A stretch of DNA of 57,712 nt from Gamarada debralockiae (GCA_002803225.1 NXFV01001817.1:1-57712); one strand, 5' to 3'. Positions 10,998 through 22,700 are shown, numbered from the stretch's first letter. Numbers and translations: made by a program. Notes: generated by a model not told the origin, from the letters alone.

Positions 10998-13900
10998 CTA
11001 CCGAAAATCAAACGTCTCCAACACAGGTTCGTCCTCCTCTGAACTTGGCTGAACCGCCTTCCCAAACATATAACCATGCAAATAGCACTCTCCAACCAGA
11101 AAGTAACCTCCACTGGGAGCAGATCGAATGACATAAGGAACCGACCCTCCTTGAAGCACGCAAACCATATCGCTGGGCCGCAACATCGCTGGCCCGATGC
11201 CGAGTGTGCCGTCTTTGATCCGGAAAAGTTTGCGCTCTTCACATACTTTCTTCATGGCGCTAATGAAATGATTAGAATCTGGAACTTTGACTTTCGGAGC
11301 CGCTTTCCAGGTCATCTTCCACTTTGAGGAAGAGAAGGCGTTGAAATCAGCAAGATGCTGCTTCACCTGCCCCTTCGTCTTGACCAGTCGTCCATACCAA
11401 TCTTGGCCGGCAGTGAGGGTCATACACACGGTCGTCATAGAGTTGTCGATACTAGAACCAGAAGATTTCTGGCGCTGGAGCCAACGAACGGTATCTCCAC
11501 GGTTACAGATGTCCTCGCGGGTGACAACTTCAGTTGATCCAGCTATTATGCCGATCTTCATGCCTCTGACCTGCAAAGTTAGACTACCGCTCTCACTGTT
11601 GATAACGATTGGCTGGTCCTGGGATGTTTTCCCTCCAGCGCTAAATTTCATAGATGCCCTATGAGAGCCATTAATACTCCTAATAACTGAGACGTTCCAT
11701 CTTGGTACCCAGCTCGGAAAAGTACCGTCCATCTGGCGTTCGTGCTTGACGGCCGAAAGAAGATCTAGCGGACAGTCGTGAGTAGTGACCATCCTCTCGG
11801 CCAGTTGTATATATAAATCCTCCAGAGCCAACTCGTAATTCGGGATAATGAATGGGTTTACGGTGTTTCCAGTGTGTTGGCCAGGCAGTCCGAGAATGGC
11901 GAAGGCTCGGTCGTGCTCCATCGTTACCTCAAAGTTGACGAGAAGCCTCATGAGGTCCAAGTACGAAAGCGGCGGGTATTGCCACTGGGGATTTGGGAGA
12001 CGAAACATCAAGAAAGCATTGTAAACACCGCGTAGCTCTTCCCGTGCACCTGGACCGGCAGCAGCCCACATCTTCTTGTAATCGTTCCGGATCAAACAAG
12101 CCGCAAGGCCAACCCACGTCCATGCGATTTCGCAATAGCCCCACATAACAACAGATAACGTAGAGGTAGTGACTTCCTGCACTATCCAGAGCCTTCTCCA
12201 ATAAGACTGCGAAAAAAGCGTCCGGATGGCCCGCCACGTTGCACTGTTATCAGGAGCAACGGCTTCGTAACCTTTGGCAGGGAGACCGTACGGAGTAGCT
12301 CCAACTTTGTAGTCTGGTCGTAATTTACCGTGGACACTATTCCCAGAGCCTACGATGTTACACAGGCCTTGAAAGGCGGGATCCGCTTTGGCCTTTGTGT
12401 CATCTCCCAGCCACATGATTACCCTCGAAGCATTTTCATATATGAGCTGCATTAATTTAACCTGGGAACTTTTTTCCTCGTCATTGGTCTGGTCAATACA
12501 GATTGCGTCCACCCATATGGCTCTAGGTCGATTGCATAACCTCAATTTCCTCAACGCTGATTGAAGGTTGCTCTGAATCTCAAGGTGATGACCATTGCAT
12601 ATTATCCGCTGAGTCGAGACTTCTTTCCCCCAGACGTAGGAAAGTGCCTCATATTGCCGCTGGCACTGGTCCATCTCCTCGAAATTCAAAGAGCCGATTA
12701 GGGGGTCGGACATGCTTCCAGGCATGAGGTAAAGAATTCTGATCGACGTGGGGCTGCTAAGAGTTCGATGTAGTGGTATCGGAATTGAGGTTTCCGCCGC
12801 CCGAGCAATGCCACTTTTGTCAACATTCACATAATATGGCGTGAAGAGGATCTCCATCCGAGCTCTCTTGATCAAACCCATCTCTTGGTCTACGAAATCT
12901 CGAATTTTAGCCTTTTTTGCCTTTCCAATTAGCAGCGAGCGAGACCAGAGTTGGAGAGTGGACAAAAGTGATTGCTTCGCCACGATTGCTGTCAGGTTGG
13001 TGCGAGCGGGTGAGGCAGAAGCATTCTGCGAGGCGAGGCTGAAATTCTCTGTGAACACCAGATCATCGAGTAGCATGGTCGTCCCTACCAAAGATTAGTA
13101 GCTAACACCACACTGACCAGCAACTTGTGAGAATTTGCGTACCTGAGGAGCCCTCATCCTCTGGCAACATCTCCGCCACCGTTACAACTGGAACAGATCC
13201 TGGCGGATGAATCCCTCCACTAACAATGGCTGGTGCACTAATGCGAAGATCAAGCCTATCCATATCTGAAACTACAGATTCTGGCTGTTCAAGTTCCATG
13301 CTCACATCTACCTCCCTGGTTGTCGGCGGTGGTTCCACTGGGATAACATTTGTCCTGTCGAAACCATTTATAGCGGAGGGTACGGTACGTTCAGCTGATG
13401 ATGCGCCGGTGCCAGATTTGGATTGTGATGCATTAGCAAGAGAGAGGGAGCGAGTAGCAAGATTGGAGTGGTACAAGGCTGCTCTGCTCGTATTGATAGA
13501 ACTGTCTCGAAACAATCAGGTTATTCCCTTTAGAAACCCGAGGCAAATAATGACTTACGAGGAATATGGGCTGCGCCATGGAGGGTTAGTGGTCTTAGCC
13601 TGCTGGCTCATTCGTGCAGGGGGTTTCGGTGAATTCGAATAAGGAATCAGATAATTGTTCTGAATTCCGCCATGAGAGAGAGCTGCGCTACTCCAGTGGT
13701 TTTCTGCACAGTCTAAGTGAGTGGTATCGGACACAGTTTAGAATCCATAGTGTAAAACCTACGATCATCTTCTCTGTCCGTCGGGTTCAGCCCAATGTAT
13801 TCACCGTCTCGAGACGGGTCGTGATTATCATCGATGGGATCAGAGATACCAACTTCGCCGGAGTCGTGCCCGCAAAGGCTGTTCTCTGGAATTCGGAATA

Positions 13901-14075
13901 CGGGCTCCGGATCCGGGTCTGTACGAGGCCCCCCTCCGTATCCATATCCACCCCCACCGCTTCCACCACCACCGCTTCCACCACCACCGCTTCCACCACT
14001 GCTAGGGCTATCACTTGAGTCAGAATCACTACTCATTGCCACGATGCTCCTTCGGCGCGCAAACACGTTAGCCAT
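10998..14075 (-). CDS. HET domain protein (heterokaryon incompatibility type)
   Basis: HET proteins act in fungal non-self recognition and can trigger cell death after fusion of unlike hyphae. The main exon 13084-10998 carries the classic blocks YEALSYVWG, AIWVDAICIDQ and RVIMWLGD, and the usual C-terminal region with YFLVGECYLHGYM. Upstream, a 58-bp intron (13142-13085) and a 57-bp intron (13558-13502) join exons 13501-13143 and one containing 13559-13611 without breaking frame. A further intron 13762-13704 links exon 14075-13763, giving 967 residues. That first exon has an acidic Ser/Asp run, then GGSGGGGSGGGGSGGGG and YGYGGG, so the N terminus is disordered. If the upstream exon is not used, the protein starts at ATG 13611 and is 832 residues. 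The HET domain is certain; the N-terminal extension is inference from frame continuity. Confidence 0.8.
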
Positions 14076-14338
14076 CGAAGTGTATTGTATTGTGTGAGTG
14101 CCTCGAGCCGAGATCTGGTCTAGAAGAGTTGGAGGGGAGGTGCGCTTAGGCTGTCGAAGAACTGAGGGTTGATGAGGCTGTCGTAGATCATCCTCTGAGC
14201 CTCTGATTGGAGCGAATCGCTCCACTTTCAACGCCACAACGAAATGTATCTCGGAGGTAGAAACCGTGGTCAGCGCAAGACCAAGAAAAATACCGTAGTA
14301 CTTGTTAACAAGACCCTGTCTCAGTATAAGACCCCTTA

Positions 14339-14911
14339 CTATACGAAGGTCCCGTTCAAAAGTTCTGCCACGCTAAAAACGCCATCTCTTGGCTGCCAAA
14401 CATACTTCAAGGACGTGCGTTCTTTACAAGCAGCGACGGGTACATTGGGTTGTGCCCCGTATTCGCAGAAGTTGGGGACTATATATGCGTCGCACTGGGT
14501 TGCAACTGTCCACTGGTCCTACAATCTGTACCTGAGCGTGAAGAGTTTCAGATTCGGGGAGAATGTTACGTAGATGGCCTTATGAGAAGTGAAGCACTTC
14601 TGGGGCCCCTACCCGAACCATGGAGGTCTCATATGTGCGAAACATCAACGAGGGAGGTTCTTCACTACACGGATGGTACTGCAATTGAACAGACGGATCC
14701 TAGACTACCTCCGCTGCCCTCTGAATGGCGCGAGCGTTTTGGATGGAGAGCCGGCGAGCTATTCGACGAAGAGTACGATGAAGAGGGAGATGCGAGGTTC
14801 GTTTGGTTTGAGAATATGTCGACCAAGGAGGTTTTGAGAACCGACCCCAGGCTTACATCGAAAGCTTTGAGAGCAAGAGGTGTGAATTTAGAAGAATTTA
14901 TCGTTGTGTGA
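14339..14911 (+). pseudogene. C-terminal relic of a HET domain protein
   Basis: One frame reads as the tail of a HET protein: GRAFFTSSDGYIGLCP, then EVGDYICVALGCNCPLVL, then GECYVDGLMRSEALLGPLP, ending at a stop at 14909-14911. No HET domain or start precedes it, and nothing upstream in the same direction supplies one, so it is a fragment. It faces away from the intact HET gene, whose own C terminus has the matching GECYLHGYM block. It may be the leftover of an inverted duplication or of a different HET gene. Confidence 0.65.
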
Positions 14912-15101
14912 ATCTTTCGCTGTGCTTTATTCCCTCGAGCGGGTTCGGCAACCAGAATTCGACTCGATGAATGGCCGTACTTCAGTCGCTCGGGAAAATT
15001 CAAGAAATGGCGCTGAAATGGCTTACACGGACGAAACGGCCAAGCTCTTACACTTTAATAATTACAAAACCGCATCAAAAGAGTTTATTCCATCCCATAT
15101 T

Positions 15102-15581
15102 TCAAGGCTTGAAATCATCCCACCACCTATCTTTCTCAACCAAGAATCCCTGTTCATCAAATAGCACTCCTTCACCCTTAAGCAACTTCCGCTTTTCCTT
15201 CTGATTGATACCTGAAGGCGCATCTTGAGCTTCTCCTTTGAATCCACCAATTGCCTAATTGTTCAATCAGTCTCAGCTTTTTGCAAACATCATTCCAGTG
15301 CAACTTACCCCATCAGCGCATATGATTCGATGACATGGCACCTCAGGCGCAAACGGATTTCGTCTCAAAGCACCCCCAACCGCTCGAGGTGACGATCCAA
15401 GAGCTTTCGAGAGAGCAGCGTAAGATGAGACTTTGCCAGCGGGAATTTGGCGGAGGAGAGCATAGACTCGCTAGTTTCAGGGTTAACGACGCCAGAAAAG
15501 GGGGCGGGGTAGGTGTTCACTGACCTCTTGATACTCTGTGACTGCCATAGCGTCTTTTCTTCGGAGTCTTGATGTTGACAT
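15102..15581 (-). CDS. ogt: O6-alkylguanine-DNA alkyltransferase, single-domain form
   Basis: A suicide DNA-repair protein that moves alkyl groups from O6-alkylguanine to its own cysteine. Exons 15581-15525, 15470-15309 and 15254-15102, with two 54-bp introns, join in frame to 123 residues. The active site is PCHRI with Cys65; before it are the helix-turn-helix part (AGKVSSYAALSKAL) and the stretch GSSPRAVGGALRRNP, after it ADGAIGGFKG. This is only the DNA-binding/active-site domain; the N-terminal RNase-H-like domain of larger family members is absent. ATG 15548 is an alternative start. The gene is divergent from an Ada-type regulator starting at 15970, the likely controller. Because the catalytic Cys is present, it is not an alkyltransferase-like (Atl1) protein. 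Confidence 0.93.
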
Positions 15582-15969
15582 GAATTGACATTCATTCTTT
15601 GGAAAGTATTTGGGCGGTTTTATGCGAAGGAGATCGAGAAGTACGAGGAATTGAAGGAGTCACAACAGAATGATGTTGATTGGTCAATTCCAGAGCAAGT
15701 CGGCTTACTCATCGTCCCGCCACCTCCACCAGCTCAGTTCAGGATTTCATTCGCGACTTCCATCACAACATTGCCCTTCCTTCTATTGTTTTGGTCCTGA
15801 CTCACAATGCATAAGAATCTCATGATGTCTCAAGTGTGATTCCATATCATTCCCTCTACAAAAATCTGTCTCCGCGACCCAGATCCATTTTGTTTGCCAC
15901 GCATCAGCGGCGTCACGAATTTCGAACGCAGACTCAATCTTCTAAATCACTCAAAAGAAAAGAGACGAA
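15582..15969. promoter_or_regulatory. Shared divergent promoter of alkyltransferase and Ada-type genes
   Basis: The 388 bases separate two divergently transcribed alkylation-repair genes and must hold both promoters. CGCGAC occurs at 15752-15757 and 15873-15878, a weak candidate for a repeated regulator site. A CT-rich, A-rich leader precedes the ATG at 15970. I see no clear copy of the bacterial Ada box. Confidence 0.5.
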
Positions 15970-16743
15970 ATGCCTCAATTCTCTACCCCAAGCGTCCGAT
16001 GGGCTGCCATCACAACCCGCGATCCCAGCGCCTCAAATGCATTCATTTACTGCGTCACCAGCACCAAGATCTACTGTCGACCGACTTGTCCAGCGCGGCT
16101 GGCACGCCGCGCAAATGTCGTGTTCCATGACAACGCTGCAGATGCAGAGGCAGCCGGTTATCGAGCTTGTATGAGATGTCGGCCTGGAGAATTGGATGAA
16201 AGTGCAGGTGATCCTCAGAAGATTGCCGTGAGTAAGGCTTGTGGGTTGATTCGAGATGAAGGCAAAGGGGAAGGGGGGACGAAGTGGAGTGTGAAGGGCC
16301 TAGCAAAGGAGGTAGGGTTGACGGAGAGTCATTTCTGTCGGGTATTTAAAAAGATCATGGGTGTCACTGTTGGGGAATACAGGGCTCAGGTTCTGGAGAA
16401 GAGGGCGAGCAGTGGGAAGGACGTCGAGCCGAGCAAGCCCTTGCCAGCAGTCCAAGTCGCTGCATCTCCGCTTGAGTTTCAATATTCCATGGCCGGACTT
16501 CCGACTCAAGAGTCATTGATGAGGTTCGACTCCGAGTTGGCTCGCGACTGGCAAGACTTCAGCGGCACCTCCGATCTTGCAGGAACCATCGATATGTTCC
16601 CAGGCCTGTATAGCGTGGATACTACCAGCTTTGATTTCTCACCAGAATTGCCGTCCGACGCATCAACACCAACCACGCTCGATGACGGCTTTCAGTTTCT
16701 GATTTTTGACGACGGTGCCCCTTCGATGAGCTATTCTGGCTGA
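15970..16743 (+). CDS. ada: Ada-type methyl-phosphotriester sensor with AraC helix-turn-helix and acidic tail
   Basis: Single-exon gene of 257 residues. Residues 1-75 match the zinc domain of bacterial Ada: YCRPTCPAR with Cys36 and Cys40, then GYRACMRC with Cys67 and Cys70, the same spacing as the four zinc ligands of Escherichia coli Ada, where the first Cys takes the methyl group from DNA phosphotriesters. Residues about 100-140 hold an AraC-type helix-turn-helix (KGLAKEVGLTESHFCRVFKK). The bacterial methyltransferase domain is missing; instead residues about 175-257 are acidic with scattered Phe, Leu and Ser and look like a eukaryotic activation domain. The missing methyltransferase is encoded by the divergent gene next door. 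I infer a sensor-activator that switches on that gene and itself after DNA methylation. Confidence 0.9.
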   Translation: MPQFSTPSVRWAAITTRDPSASNAFIYCVTSTKIYCRPTCPARLARRANVVFHDNAADAEAAGYRACMRCRPGELDESAGDPQKIAVSKACGLIRDEGKGEGGTKWSVKGLAKEVGLTESHFCRVFKKIMGVTVGEYRAQVLEKRASSGKDVEPSKPLPAVQVAASPLEFQYSMAGLPTQESLMRFDSELARDWQDFSGTSDLAGTIDMFPGLYSVDTTSFDFSPELPSDASTPTTLDDGFQFLIFDDGAPSMSYSG

Positions 16744-16816
16744 CTGGAAGCTCACGCTCCATGCTGACCGCAACCAATTCATCGCGAAGACATTCGATTC
16801 GTGACCAAAACACTAT

Positions 16817-17718
16817 TTATAGAAGAACGACCATCGCAGCGAAAGCACCCAAACCCGCAATCATCGGCCCACCTCCCCTTATATGCTCACCCGCATTGGT
16901 CGACACAACAGTCCCTCCGCTGCTCGTCGCAGTCGTATTCCCAGCTCCCTTCGTGGCACTCGCGCCCACCAAGCTAGTGCTGGTAACCGTGCTCTCCACC
17001 CCACCACCAGCTTTCGTCGTCGTCGTCGCTTTTGTCCCAGCAGCCGAAGTAGTACTGTTCCCGCTTGAACTTCCCCCGGAGGCTGTCGTGTTCGTTGCGG
17101 CAGTAACGTTGAACGAGTTCCCCATTAACACAGTCAAACCCGCACTCTCCACCACATTGACGGCAGAAAAGTTCTGTCTGGTCATACCGAATTTCGCCAG
17201 TGTGCTTAAAGCGCTGGAGTTACCTGTCGTATTAAGCAACAACTGAGTGTAGCGATGCGAAGTGGGGGATTTATTGGGAGGCGAGGGCTGAATGTACGAC
17301 GCAATCGGAGTAGTGTTGGACGGATTGACGAGCTCGAAGACTTTCATACCGCCGATAGTGGTGGATACGTTGGAAGACACGAGGCCAGATTGCATCCAGT
17401 GCAGCAACTCGCTAGTGGGCCCTCCGGCGACTTGAGGTGGGATGTCGGGGTCGACCATCATTATCGTGTAAGTGCCTGTGAGATATTCTGCGGTGCCGAC
17501 TGTTGGCGCTGCGGCGGTATCTGGAATTTGTAAGTAATGGGAAGTTTTTGAGATGGGAGGATGCACGAACCAGCTTTGGGAATATCAACACCATTCACTG
17601 CGAGTGTGTTGCCGAATGCAACGGTCAGATTGTTGGAAGACGCGGGTTCGAAGCCAGGAGGCGTGAAAGCAACTGCCACGCCAGCGAGGGCAACTGTGAT
17701 GAGAAGTTCGGAAAACAT
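16817..17718 (-). CDS. GPI-anchored PEBP-fold surface protein
   Basis: Exons 17718-17571 and 17520-16817, with a 50-bp intron, join in frame to 283 residues. A signal peptide (MFSELLITVALAGVAVA) opens the protein. The body resembles the phosphatidylethanolamine-binding protein fold of the TFS1/YbhB type: TYTIMMVDPDIP matches the ligand-pocket strand and SELLHWMQSGL corresponds to the usual LHWI region. The last 90 residues are Thr/Ser/Gly-rich, likely O-glycosylated, and end in a small-residue site followed by a hydrophobic tail (GLGAFAAMVVLL), the pattern of GPI attachment. It therefore probably sits on the cell surface. PEBP proteins bind lipids or inhibit proteases and kinases; which applies here is unknown. 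Confidence 0.85.
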
Positions 17719-18531
17719 TATAGCTGCTTCTGGAATGAAAATCCTGATCTCAAAAACCTCACTTGACTTTGAACTTGAAAAACGGGAAACAGGTCAAGAG
17801 ATAGAAAGTGGACGAGGCTGAGTGAAGATAAAAACGAATCCTCAAACTGCCAAGCCAAACGATGACGACCTCGATGCACTACACCAGCCCTCACAATTGT
17901 TTTGAAACATTATGCATAAACGACTTCTACCTTGCCTATTGATGTTAATAGGCCGAAGATCTGGCTTCAAATGCGTTTCAACGCAATTAGTTTAAGGCTC
18001 CGTCAGAGGGAGGGAGAGCTGTAGCTATGATCACTGAGGGGTTTCGAATGGTGGGTCCGTCTGATCGACAGGACAAGTCGGACTTGGCGAAAGCGCCGCT
18101 GATGCAAGGATCCGCTGTCGGCAGATGGTTGCTAGAAGACTTTCAAAAGGGTAAGGAAAAATTGCGATTGGCAGAAAGCACTGGAAAATAAACAATGTGA
18201 AAAAGACCTTGTCCGCTGCAGGGGTTGAGCCCCTTTCTTGTCGTTTGCAACGTGATATCCACGTGAGACACGAATGAGGCTCTCATTTTCAGGGATTGAG
18301 ATAGAATCATCAAGCCCAAAGGCAAGGCTGGTCAAGCTCTTTTCGAATCATGAGTAAGGTTGCTTTATACCGCGCTGGATATTGCATGGGGCGAACCTTT
18401 GGGCGAAAACGGCTAAAAATAGCCCATGCGGCGCAGACGTCGAAAACTTTCATCCTCGAACAATGCTTCAATATCACACATCTTAACATCGACATCACGA
18501 TTCTCTTCTAAATCCTCTATCAAAATCAGAT
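17719..18531. other. Divergent intergenic region
   Basis: These 813 bases lie between two genes transcribed away from each other and presumably hold both promoters. Short open frames near 18132-18335 carry no recognisable protein. No repeat stands out. Confidence 0.45.
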
Positions 18532-19607
18532 ATGTCTACATCGGAAACAGCCCCTCTCAACCCCGCAGGGGCTGCTGAAGACTCATATCCTGAGCTCGCC
18601 CTCTATTCCGACGATGCACGTGATGCCCTACCAATCGACACGCGGAAGAAGCGTCGAGATCCGCTCTACATTCTCATCTTATACGGTCTCTCGTCCATTA
18701 TATCCATTGGTGGCTTGGGCTGTGCGCTCTGGGGTTATGGAATTGTTATCTCAGCGCCATTTGACGAACGGAGCAAGAAGCAGGAGCGGGAGGAGTATGA
18801 GAAGAATTTCTTGGGGATGCAAAGCATCGTCGTCCTAGTACCTACCCCCTCCCCTCTCCTCACCACTTCTGTCTCCCTTCCATTAGCTAATCATTCCTCC
18901 AGCTCGGCCTTAATATCCTTTGGAGTGGATTCAACTTCCACCTCGCGCTCAAAGGTCGACAGAGTTCCCACGAAATTTTGTTTCTGTTAAACATGGTCTA
19001 CGACTTCCTTCTCTGGGCAACACTCATCGCATTCGGGGTGCTGAACATGATATTAATGCTCTGGGACCGCAGATTATGCGATGGATTGCCGCGGAAAGAG
19101 AATGGTCATCCTGATAAAGAACTGTATAGAAAGTGTGACAATGCGATGTTTAAGCTGTTGGTTGTGGAGATGGTAGCCGTCAACTTAGGACTTTTAGAAG
19201 CGTGAGTATTTCCCCGAACTCCCCAAAATGAGAGCTTACTAAAATGGGTACTGACAATATTGATGGGATTTAGGGTTCTGCATTTTATCCTGTTGATTGG
19301 GAGATGCTGTACTTGTGGGCCGGTAAATAAATCTTGGAAGCTACAAGAGCGGATTGCTGAAGAAGAGGAGGTGTTATTGGTTTTGATGGAACGAAGGAGA
19401 AGGCTAATGGAAGAGAATGACGAGTTGGAGGCTAGGAGGGAGACGGGTGATAGGCCATTGCCTGTTGTGCCAGCTGAAGCGAATGGTCTTCAGCACGAGA
19501 ATGAGCCCCAAATGGAAACCCAGCAGGGCGAAGAGGATCTCATTGATATGGCGGCCGACGAGCGTGAAGAGCCCAGTCATGCTCCGGGAGAAGTAAATGC
19601 AGAGTAG
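18532..19607 (+). CDS. Four-segment membrane protein with C-terminal coiled coil, unknown function
   Basis: I do not recognise the family. Exons 18532-18837, 18903-19201 and 19274-19607 join in frame to 312 residues. The first junction could use either of two nearby GT sites; I chose GTACCT, which gives IVVLLGLNILW. Four hydrophobic segments are visible: about residues 45-70, 98-120, 130-158 and 185-213, the last ending in GRCCTCG, a likely palmitoylation site. After it lies a strongly charged heptad-like stretch (EEEEVLLVLMERRRRLMEEN), a probable coiled coil, then an acidic, disordered tail. The N terminus (about 40 residues) is hydrophilic. It looks like a small integral membrane protein with a cytosolic oligomerising tail. 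It lies tail to tail with LAA1, 106 bases apart. Confidence 0.82.
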
Positions 19608-19713
19608 GCGTAATGTACAAGTAAGGTAATAAGACATGTCTTTCTAATGTGGTTCATTTAAACTAGATAATGTGGGTATTTCCATCCGATGATTCTAATC
19701 TCTCAGCAATTCT

Positions 19714-22700
19714 TCAAACACCAAAATCCATCCTCAACGCAATCGTCGGTTCCCTCCCCTCACCGTTCACATCCTCGACCTTACCTGCCGCTTGGGCCTG
19801 TCTACCCGCTAAAATAACACTCTCCATGAAGCCCTTTTGTTCCTCCGTCATTTCACCAATCACACCCCTAAACGCAACCTGATCCATACCCGCCAATTCC
19901 AACAACCTTGCGCTCGTTTCCTTATACACACTCTCGCCTTCCTTATTGGCCCTCTCCAACAATGTCGGCACCACGATAGACATGCCCACGGCTTTCTGAT
20001 CTTTGGCTAGAATTGAGACGTATGTTGTCAAGGCGTGGAGCACGAGCGAGCGAGCACTTTCCGGGTCTTCGGTCTCGGTGTTGGTTGCAAAGGAGATAAG
20101 GTGCGGTAGGAGGTAGCGGGCGATGCTTTGGTCGGCACGCATTTTGGGCGTGGTGAGGAGGAGGGTGCGGATGCAGTTCGCTGTTACCTTTGCCGTCTAT
20201 TGAAGGTCATTAGCACAATTCAGACGAAAGAACAGGGAACATACCATTCGATCACTCAAGCAGTCAATCAACTCATCCAAAAACCTCGTCACAAGCGGCT
20301 CAGACGCTGTCATGCGATTCTTGCCACTAGTGAGCAATACTGTTGATGCTAAAAGCGTGTTCTTGACTTGAGGCAAGGATGTCTCGCTCTCTCGTTTTTG
20401 CGCGTGCAAGTAGATGGATAAGAAGCGTCTGAGACAGCCTTGAATTTGCGCGAGATCTTCGGCTTGGTTCTTGCGGGGAGCAGAGATATTGGTGATAAAG
20501 CGTTTGAGTATAGGCAGTGATTGAGGCACAACAACGGCTTGACAGATGGGCGTGCTGAGGATGGTGGCGAAGATGTGGATGACGCAGGCATGAAGATCGG
20601 TTTTGATGACTGAAGGAAAGACCTCAGCGGCATCGACCAAGGCGTTTAGGGATATACGGATGAGCGAGATTGCTTCGTCGGTTAGTTGATGGCGCGCTGG
20701 TTGTTTTGGCTCGACGAGGTTTGGTAAGAGGCCCGCGAGGACGAGAACGATGATTCTGGTGAGTTCGAAGAGCTGCTCGACGTCTTCGCTCAATTCGCCT
20801 TCTTCAGCGTCGTCAGGCTTTGTTGCGCAAGGGTGTGAGATGCAGAGACCTCGAGCGATTTGTACGATGACACCTTGGACGTCGAGACCTTCGGTGAGAA
20901 CTAAACGATCGAGGAGATCCATGGTCTCTGAGAAGATTGCTTCGCGGTAGATGGCATGACCGGACACGCTGGGGTGTAGGATCTTTTTGAGGGCCTGTAA
21001 AATCTCCAATGTCTGTTCTTTGGTTGCAAGTGCATCGCTCCCTGGTCGAGCAGCTAGAGCTTCGAAGGCAATTCCGAACAAGACGAAAAAGAACGCTACT
21101 GGCTCATCACGATAGTTGATGTCGTTGCCTTTCGAGTGTCCATTCGTGGTCAGAGTATCAGCTTCCTTGCCATCCAACGCATCAAAGACGAACTCGCTGT
21201 CTTGTTCGATCAAGCTCGCGATCGCATCAACAAGATTCAGCCACGAGTCTTGGTAGAACCGTAACAAAGTCTCACGATTCAACGCGGAGTAGATGATATC
21301 CAAACTGCCCGAAAGAGATGGAGGGCCAAGGCTCATGGAAATGTCTGGCTCAAATCTGAGACGCGCGAATTCTCGTAGAGACGCAAGCCACAGTGGGGTG
21401 AGGGTTCCAATGTATGGCTTAAGTACATCGACGAGATACTTTTGCTCTGTGCTGGCGACTTGGAGCTCTGCCCAAGCAGAAAACACCGCCATCTTTACCA
21501 TTACCTGAGCGTTCGAACTGAGGCCCTTCAAGTCGCCAATGGCGGCGACTTCGGACTCGGTTGAGAAGTTCTCTAATGCAGTGACTAAGGTCTTGAGGAT
21601 GCGGCCCATGCGATCGACATCGGTCACGATACCAGTCGCGATGAACGCAGCACAGACATTCACAGCTTCAGATGCTAACTCTGGCGAAGAATCAGCAGCA
21701 AACGCAGGTGTAAGAGCTGAACTGATCTGTGCTTGGTACTGCTCGAGGAGTGGAGCTTCCGCGAAATCTGGATCTGGCGTCTTGCCAAACATCTTGAGAA
21801 CGGAATCAATGATTTTGAGACCCCAGACCCGTAGTTCCACAACATTGGACGTTGATGCCGAGAATGCCATTCGAATAACATCCGCAATCTTTCGTTGCAA
21901 GGCCATCTCTGCAGGTGAGGTCTCGTCTTGGGGAGAGTTCTTACTGATGAGGGCGAACATCTCCCCGAGGCAGCTCATGGCAAAAGTACGAACCTGCCAT
22001 CGCAAAGGTTCTTGACCAGATCCAGCTGCCGCGGTTTCATCATCCTTTGCTACTCCAGAGGCAGCAGCGAAACCGGCGACTTCTTCATCTTGCAGGTCTG
22101 GCATGGCACTGACCTTTGCAGAAGGTGCTGCCGTCTCCTCGGCTTTCGCCCGAGTCATCGTCAAGACAGTCTGGCATCTTTGTAACCATCTTGAAGTTTC
22201 AGTCAGACATGATTGTTGAAGCCAGTTTCGAATGACATTTCGGATTCCATCATGGCTTGGATCCGAATCAAGCGCCAACCATAACTGATCCTCGAATCCA
22301 CCATCTGCAGCTTTGACAACGTCTTCTGAATTTCGCTTCATCAAATTGTAGAGTCCGTCGATGGCGATATCTCTTAACTCAGGATATTCGGAATTGAGGT
22401 CCTTCTGTAAAAGCTTGACATAATCCGCAAAGACCATGTGGCCAGGAGCATAAAGAGCCAGATGCTCAAGACATCTGAGGCTTTCACCAAGAACAGTCGT
22501 ATTCTCCTCTTCCTGAAATTGGCCAACAAGCGTCAAAATAAGCTCCCGAGCCTTACTCATATCCTGAAGATCAGGTCCAAGAACATTGACAAGCGAGTCG
22601 ACGCATCGCGCAATCACTGTTGTCGTTGGCAATTCCAATTCCAGGTTAGAAGATATGACCGAAGCGATGTCTTCGTTGTGGGTATCTGAAACGTATAGCT

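Noticed and set aside
16761..17246. 161-codon open frame antisense to the PEBP gene
   Set aside because: It is the mirror of the Thr/Ala/Gly-rich stalk and the coding signals, signal peptide and intron all favour the minus strand.
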